From CALMEC01 sp964628685 (GTDB lineage: Bacteria; Actinomycetota; Thermoleophilia; Miltoncostaeales; Miltoncostaeaceae), in contig CAZVNM010000004.1 in assembly GCA_964628685.1 (NCBI GenBank), positions 1 through 64,000 on the forward strand: 64,000 nucleotides of DNA, read 5' to 3'. The notes below the pieces were generated by a model. The model was not told where the DNA came from, ran no database searches, and worked only from the letters and a program-made list of their open reading frames with translations. The position numbers and the translations under genes are program-made. Below are positions 61,147 through 64,000 of this stretch, one piece after another (positions within the stretch are counted from its first letter, which is position 1; each line of letters starts with the position of its first letter).

Positions 61147-61560
61147 TCAGATGTGGAACATGATGGAGCTCTCGGCCTGCGCCTCGCGCTCGGCGATACG
61201 TGCGATCGTCTCGGCTCCGAGGAGCTCGGCGAGCGCGTCACGCGCCGCCTGCCAGACGTCATCAGACGGCGCGGCGTCCGGCGGTGCCACCTGGCGCACG
61301 GGACCGTCCACGCACTCGACCACGTCGAGCACGGTGATCTCCTCCGGAGCACGGGCGAAGCTGTACCCGCCACGCACCCCGCGCTGGCTGCGCAGCACCC
61401 CCGCCCGGCGCAGCGACGCGAAGAGCTGCTCCAGGACGTGCAGCGGCAGCTTCCGACCCTCCGAGATCTCGAGGATGGGGGTGGGTCCGTCGCCGCCCCT
61501 GCGGGCGAGTTCGACGAGCGCCTCGACGGCGGATCGACTGCGGTCGCTGATCGTGATCAG
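61147..61560 (-). CDS. Rrf2-family regulator, CymR-like, with CTG start
   Basis: Rrf2 winged-helix regulator of 137 aa. Read from a CTG codon, the protein starts (M)ITISDRSRSAVEALVELARRGG, the standard Rrf2 N-terminus, and continues PLHVLEQLFASLRRAGVLRSQRGVRGGYSFAR. An in-frame TAG four codons upstream leaves no ATG, GTG or TTG, and AGGAG lies seven bases before the CTG. The next possible start (GTG, about residue 55) would delete the recognition helix. Only one Cys is present, so it is not an Fe-S member like IscR or NsrR but fits CymR, the cysteine-metabolism repressor. Co-transcribed with cysK. Confidence 0.85.
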   Translation of the reverse strand: MITISDRSRSAVEALVELARRGGDGPTPILEISEGRKLPLHVLEQLFASLRRAGVLRSQRGVRGGYSFARAPEEITVLDVVECVDGPVRQVAPPDAAPSDDVWQAARDALAELLGAETIARIAEREAQAESSIMFHI

Positions 61561-61573
61561 GGAATTGCTCCTC

Positions 61574-61590
61574 TATTCCATCAGGGAATA
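61574..61590. promoter_or_regulatory. palindromic operator upstream of the Rrf2-cysK operon
   Basis: Arms TATTCC / GGAATA around a five-base spacer, a perfect 17-base inverted repeat, 14 bases before the CTG start codon. The half ATTCCCTGAT recurs at the start codon itself. Likely an autoregulatory site for the Rrf2 protein. Confidence 0.7.
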
Positions 61591-61610
61591 CGGAGTTTAC
61601 TCGACCGGGG

Positions 61611-62099
61611 TCAGGTGATGTCGAGAAGTCCCGTCGTCGAACCGGTGCGCGTGACCGTCGGCACGTGCGGACGACCGTGCTTCACACGGTGCGCGTAGAC
61701 CAGCTCGAACGCGTCGATCCAGGCGTCGATGTCCCCCACCATGAACTCGTAGCCGCACTCCTCGGTGTGGATGATCATCCGCGGCCGCCGTCCGCCGGGC
61801 AGGATCTCGTCGGGTGAACGCGGGGAGCGTTCGACCTCGGTGATCTCGTCCAGTGACAGGCTGCGCCGCCTGGCGCCGAGGACCGTGTCGAGGATGGTCG
61901 GCTGGAAGAACGCCCGGTCATCCGTCAGGTAGAGGGTCCCGTGGCGGCCCATCCAGCCGTTTTGCAGATCGGCGCCGGCGCGCTTGCGGACGGTCTCGTC
62001 GGCGCTCAGCCTGGCGGCGTCGGGACGCCTCGGGAGCTTTCTGTTCGCGGTGCCCAATCCTCGCCTTTCGTCGCCGGGATCCCCGGTGGGACGGCGCAT
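61611..62099 (-). CDS. GRAM/PH-like domain protein
   Basis: A 162-aa protein. Residues 40-150 (VRKRAGADLQNGWMGRHGTLYLTDDRAFFQPTILDTVLGARRRSLSLDEITEVERSP, then GYEFMVGDIDAWIDAFELVY) have the strand-helix order of GRAM/bPH domains, which often bind lipids at membranes. The N-terminus is basic and poorly ordered, so the start is uncertain; the ATG used here overlaps a divergent start codon within GCATGC. Confidence 0.6.
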   Translation of the reverse strand: MRRPTGDPGDERRGLGTANRKLPRRPDAARLSADETVRKRAGADLQNGWMGRHGTLYLTDDRAFFQPTILDTVLGARRRSLSLDEITEVERSPRSPDEILPGGRRPRMIIHTEECGYEFMVGDIDAWIDAFELVYAHRVKHGRPHVPTVTRTGSTTGLLDIT

Positions 62100-62625
62100 G
62101 CTACCGCCGGCCCGTGCTGCACCACCATGCCATCCGAGCCCGGACGTACCCTCTCGGGCATCGCTTCGACCGCACTCGCCGAGGGAGCGCGCGATCGCCC
62201 CGTTCATCACATGGTTGGAGGACTACGAGCGCCGTCTCGCGCTGCATGACGGCGGCGTCGAGATCCTCGCACGCGACCTCGCACGTCGCACCGGCTGGAC
62301 CGTACGGGCGGGTGCGCCGGGGTTCCCGCATCCCACCACGCGCGAGGGCCCGACGCCCGACATCCTCTGCGAGCGCGGCCGCGACACGCCGCCGATCGCC
62401 GTGGAGGTCGAGCTTCCCGAGACCCTGGTGCGTCGCGACACGGTGGTCCGGCTGCGCGGTTACGTCGAGTCCGCGGTCGACATCCGCGTCGCGGTGATCG
62501 CCGACGCCGACGACCACGAGACCACCATCGCCGACGCGCGACGCATGCTGCAGTTCGTCGGCCTCGAGATCCCGGTGACGGCCATCGCCCCCGACACCCG
62601 CCGGGTGACCGGCGTGAGCTGGTAG
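62098..62625 (+). CDS. restriction-endonuclease-like fold protein
   Basis: Protein of up to 175 aa; the first 37 residues are doubtful. The core FITWLEDYERRLALHDGGVEILARDLARRTGWTVRAGAPGF...GPTPDILCERGRDTPPIAVEVELPETLV has a PD...EVE pattern like the PD-(D/E)xK nuclease fold but with Glu in place of the catalytic Lys. It may therefore be inactive or use a variant site. The C-terminal half (VRLRGYVESAVDIRVAVIADADDHETTIADARRML) is a strand-helix repeat. Start could instead be a TTG at 62215. Confidence 0.55.
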   Translation: MLPPARAAPPCHPSPDVPSRASLRPHSPRERAIAPFITWLEDYERRLALHDGGVEILARDLARRTGWTVRAGAPGFPHPTTREGPTPDILCERGRDTPPIAVEVELPETLVRRDTVVRLRGYVESAVDIRVAVIADADDHETTIADARRMLQFVGLEIPVTAIAPDTRRVTGVSW

Positions 62626-62805
62626 GGGCCACCCGTCACACGACCCGGGGTCGCCCGACCCCGACCGCACCGACCCGGACCACCGAAACCCCGCATCCGG
62701 ACCCGCGGCGCTCAAGCTCATCGGCGAAACGCCGAAGAGTCTTGTAGACCCTGCTTAAACGGTGACCACTGACGGTCGCCCGACCGCAACAGGAGCCCCC
62801 ACCGC

Positions 62806-63882
62806 ATGCGTTTTTCGCGCGTCCTCACCGCCGCCGTCGCGACGCTGGCCCTCTCGGCCGCAGCCGCGAGCGCGGCGCCCATGGTCGTCATGTACGGCAC
62901 GAAGGAGACGAACCACAGGATCATCAAGCCCGGCGCGCCGGATGCGCTGCCGGTCGACGGGCGGCTTCACGTCGTGGAGCCCAACAGCGGACACCTCTTC
63001 GCCGGCGACGCCGACAAGCCCTACCGGCTGCACCACGTCATGACGAAGGATCTGATCAAGCTCCGCACGCGCGACGCGATGGCCGCGCACCTGAAGGCCC
63101 AGATCGACTCGCCCCTCTGCCGGTTCCCCAGCTATACGGTCGCGTGCGAGAGCGGGATGGTCTTCGTCGACGAGATCGACTGGCGCTGGGCCGAGAAGGC
63201 GCCCAACCTCAATACCCCCGCCTGGCGCGGTCGCACCAGCAAGAGCCAGCCGAAGCGCAAGTTCCCCAACTACGTGCCGAAGGCGCGCAACGGCCACCCC
63301 GGCGTCGAGCTCTCCCGTGCCATGGAGATCCTTGCCGCGACCCCGCATCCGGCCGGCGGCACCTACGCCGAGCGCGTGCACTTCTTCATCGCCCCCGGTG
63401 TCGTCACCTCGATCGGCGTCGGCCGCGGCAAGTACCACAACCTCGGTCGCGACGGGCGCCCGCACTTCCGCTCGCACGAGGGCGTCCGAACGGCGCTCCA
63501 GCTCGCCGGCGGCGTCTGGCTCGAGATGTACCACTACGACCACAGCGGTCGCGGTCGCTACCCGTTCAACACCTACGAGTGGCAGACCTACCCCTGGCGC
63601 TTCTCGCAGTACCTCACCGGCATCGGCACCGGCACCCCGGACCCGGCCATGACCGCCAAGCTGCGCTTCATCATCAGCAACGGCAAGCCGAAGGCCAAGG
63701 GCGGTGCCCCCGCCGTGTGCCGCAGCAAGACGACCGGCAACATGGACTGCGTCTTCACCCTGGCGAGCACCGCGAAGAACCTCCCCATCCTGATGAACGG
63801 CATCGGCCAGTACCGGATGGAGGGTGACGAGGCCGGCTTCCGCGCCCACGTCAAGCGCATCTTCTTCCCCGAGCTTCCGTAG
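62806..63882 (+). CDS. secreted protein of unknown function
   Basis: A 358-aa exported protein. Residues 1-23 are a Sec signal peptide (RFSR, Ala-rich core, cleavage at ASAAP). The mature part is rich in His, Tyr, Trp and basic residues and has cysteines at CRFPSYTVACES and CRSKTTGNMDCVF, which could form two disulfides. HFFIAPGVVTSIGVGRGKYHNLGRDG and GGVWLEMYHYDHSGRGRYPFNTYEWQTYPWRFSQYL look like conserved enzyme-like or binding segments; family not recognised. AGGAG lies ten bases before the ATG. Confidence 0.75.
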   Translation: MRFSRVLTAAVATLALSAAAASAAPMVVMYGTKETNHRIIKPGAPDALPVDGRLHVVEPNSGHLFAGDADKPYRLHHVMTKDLIKLRTRDAMAAHLKAQIDSPLCRFPSYTVACESGMVFVDEIDWRWAEKAPNLNTPAWRGRTSKSQPKRKFPNYVPKARNGHPGVELSRAMEILAATPHPAGGTYAERVHFFIAPGVVTSIGVGRGKYHNLGRDGRPHFRSHEGVRTALQLAGGVWLEMYHYDHSGRGRYPFNTYEWQTYPWRFSQYLTGIGTGTPDPAMTAKLRFIISNGKPKAKGGAPAVCRSKTTGNMDCVFTLASTAKNLPILMNGIGQYRMEGDEAGFRAHVKRIFFPELP

Positions 63883-63908
63883 GCGAACGAGCATCCGCTC
63901 GTGATGGT

Positions 63909-63935
63909 CGCGGCCGCCCCGTCCGGGCGGCCGCG
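63909..63935 (+). terminator. 11-bp stem terminator after the secreted protein
   Basis: Perfect stem CGCGGCCGCCC / GGGCGGCCGCG with a five-base loop, 26 bases after the stop codon. The remaining bases to the window end show no gene. Confidence 0.75.
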
Positions 63936-64000
63936 GCCCGTTCCGCACCGGATCTGCCCGACGGCGGTCGGACGGACATCCTGCACACCGTCGCGCGTCC

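Overview
The window is high-GC DNA from a bacterial chromosome, with short intergenic gaps and many ATGA/GTGA stop-start overlaps. Gene content points to Actinomycetota, most likely a deep lineage such as Thermoleophilia: an F420-linked NpdG, GatCAB for indirect tRNA charging, and many genes that look leaderless, with a TANNNT -10 box 6-9 nt before the start codon. The placement is inference. A 16S rRNA gene enters from the left edge on the minus strand, and its partial sequence would allow a proper placement.

Layout. 1-900: 5' third of 16S rRNA and its leader/promoter. 901-10323: minus-strand run of tyrS, mpg, a small RemA/RemB-like gene, argH, a DegT aminotransferase, cimA and ilvE; then a 130-bp tandem repeat array, a DUF454 membrane protein and leuB. 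10463-13510: a secreted protein and an epimerase-like gene. 13549-21403: a bacterial microcompartment (BMC) operon. 21988-25364: an FMN reductase, small genes and a lipoprotein/membrane protein pair. 25498-38355: leuDC with a divergent LysR, an aldo/keto reductase, leuA with a leucine-rich leader peptide, a four-gene ABC exporter, and ilvN-ilvC-serA. 38444-56675: hemerythrin, VOC proteins, gatCAB, a lipid flippase-type membrane protein, thiL, ftsH, npdG-folD, a UvrD/PcrA helicase, a STAS protein and an ECF sigma factor. 56680-63882: sulfur assimilation (cysE, cysK, a CymR-like Rrf2 regulator with a palindromic operator), acetyltransferases, an ArsR-type regulator and a secreted protein.

The standout system is the BMC operon. 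Transcribed from 21403 to 13549, it runs class III PLP enzyme, acylating aldehyde dehydrogenase, BMC-T, an unknown BMC protein, BMC-P, BMC-H, BMC-T, APH-type kinase, SDR dehydrogenase, GntR/UTRA regulator. This matches the Rhodococcus/Mycobacterium microcompartment (RMM, aminoacetone/1-amino-2-propanol utilisation). The expected route is: aminoacetone and 1-amino-2-propanol interconvert (SDR); the amino alcohol is phosphorylated (kinase); the PLP phospho-lyase gives propionaldehyde; the aldehyde dehydrogenase makes propionyl-CoA. Four TGGTCNGACC-type half-palindromes sit on and around the operon promoter and are good candidate operators for the GntR protein.

Branched-chain amino acid biosynthesis is spread over about 30 kb (cimA, ilvE, leuB, leuDC, leuA, ilvN, ilvC), with the BMC operon between leuB and leuDC. 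The leuA leader peptide, a 30-bp stem-loop repeat that supplies stop codons to two genes, the CTG-initiated Rrf2 regulator beside cysK, and an ilvN with no ilvB are further points of interest.
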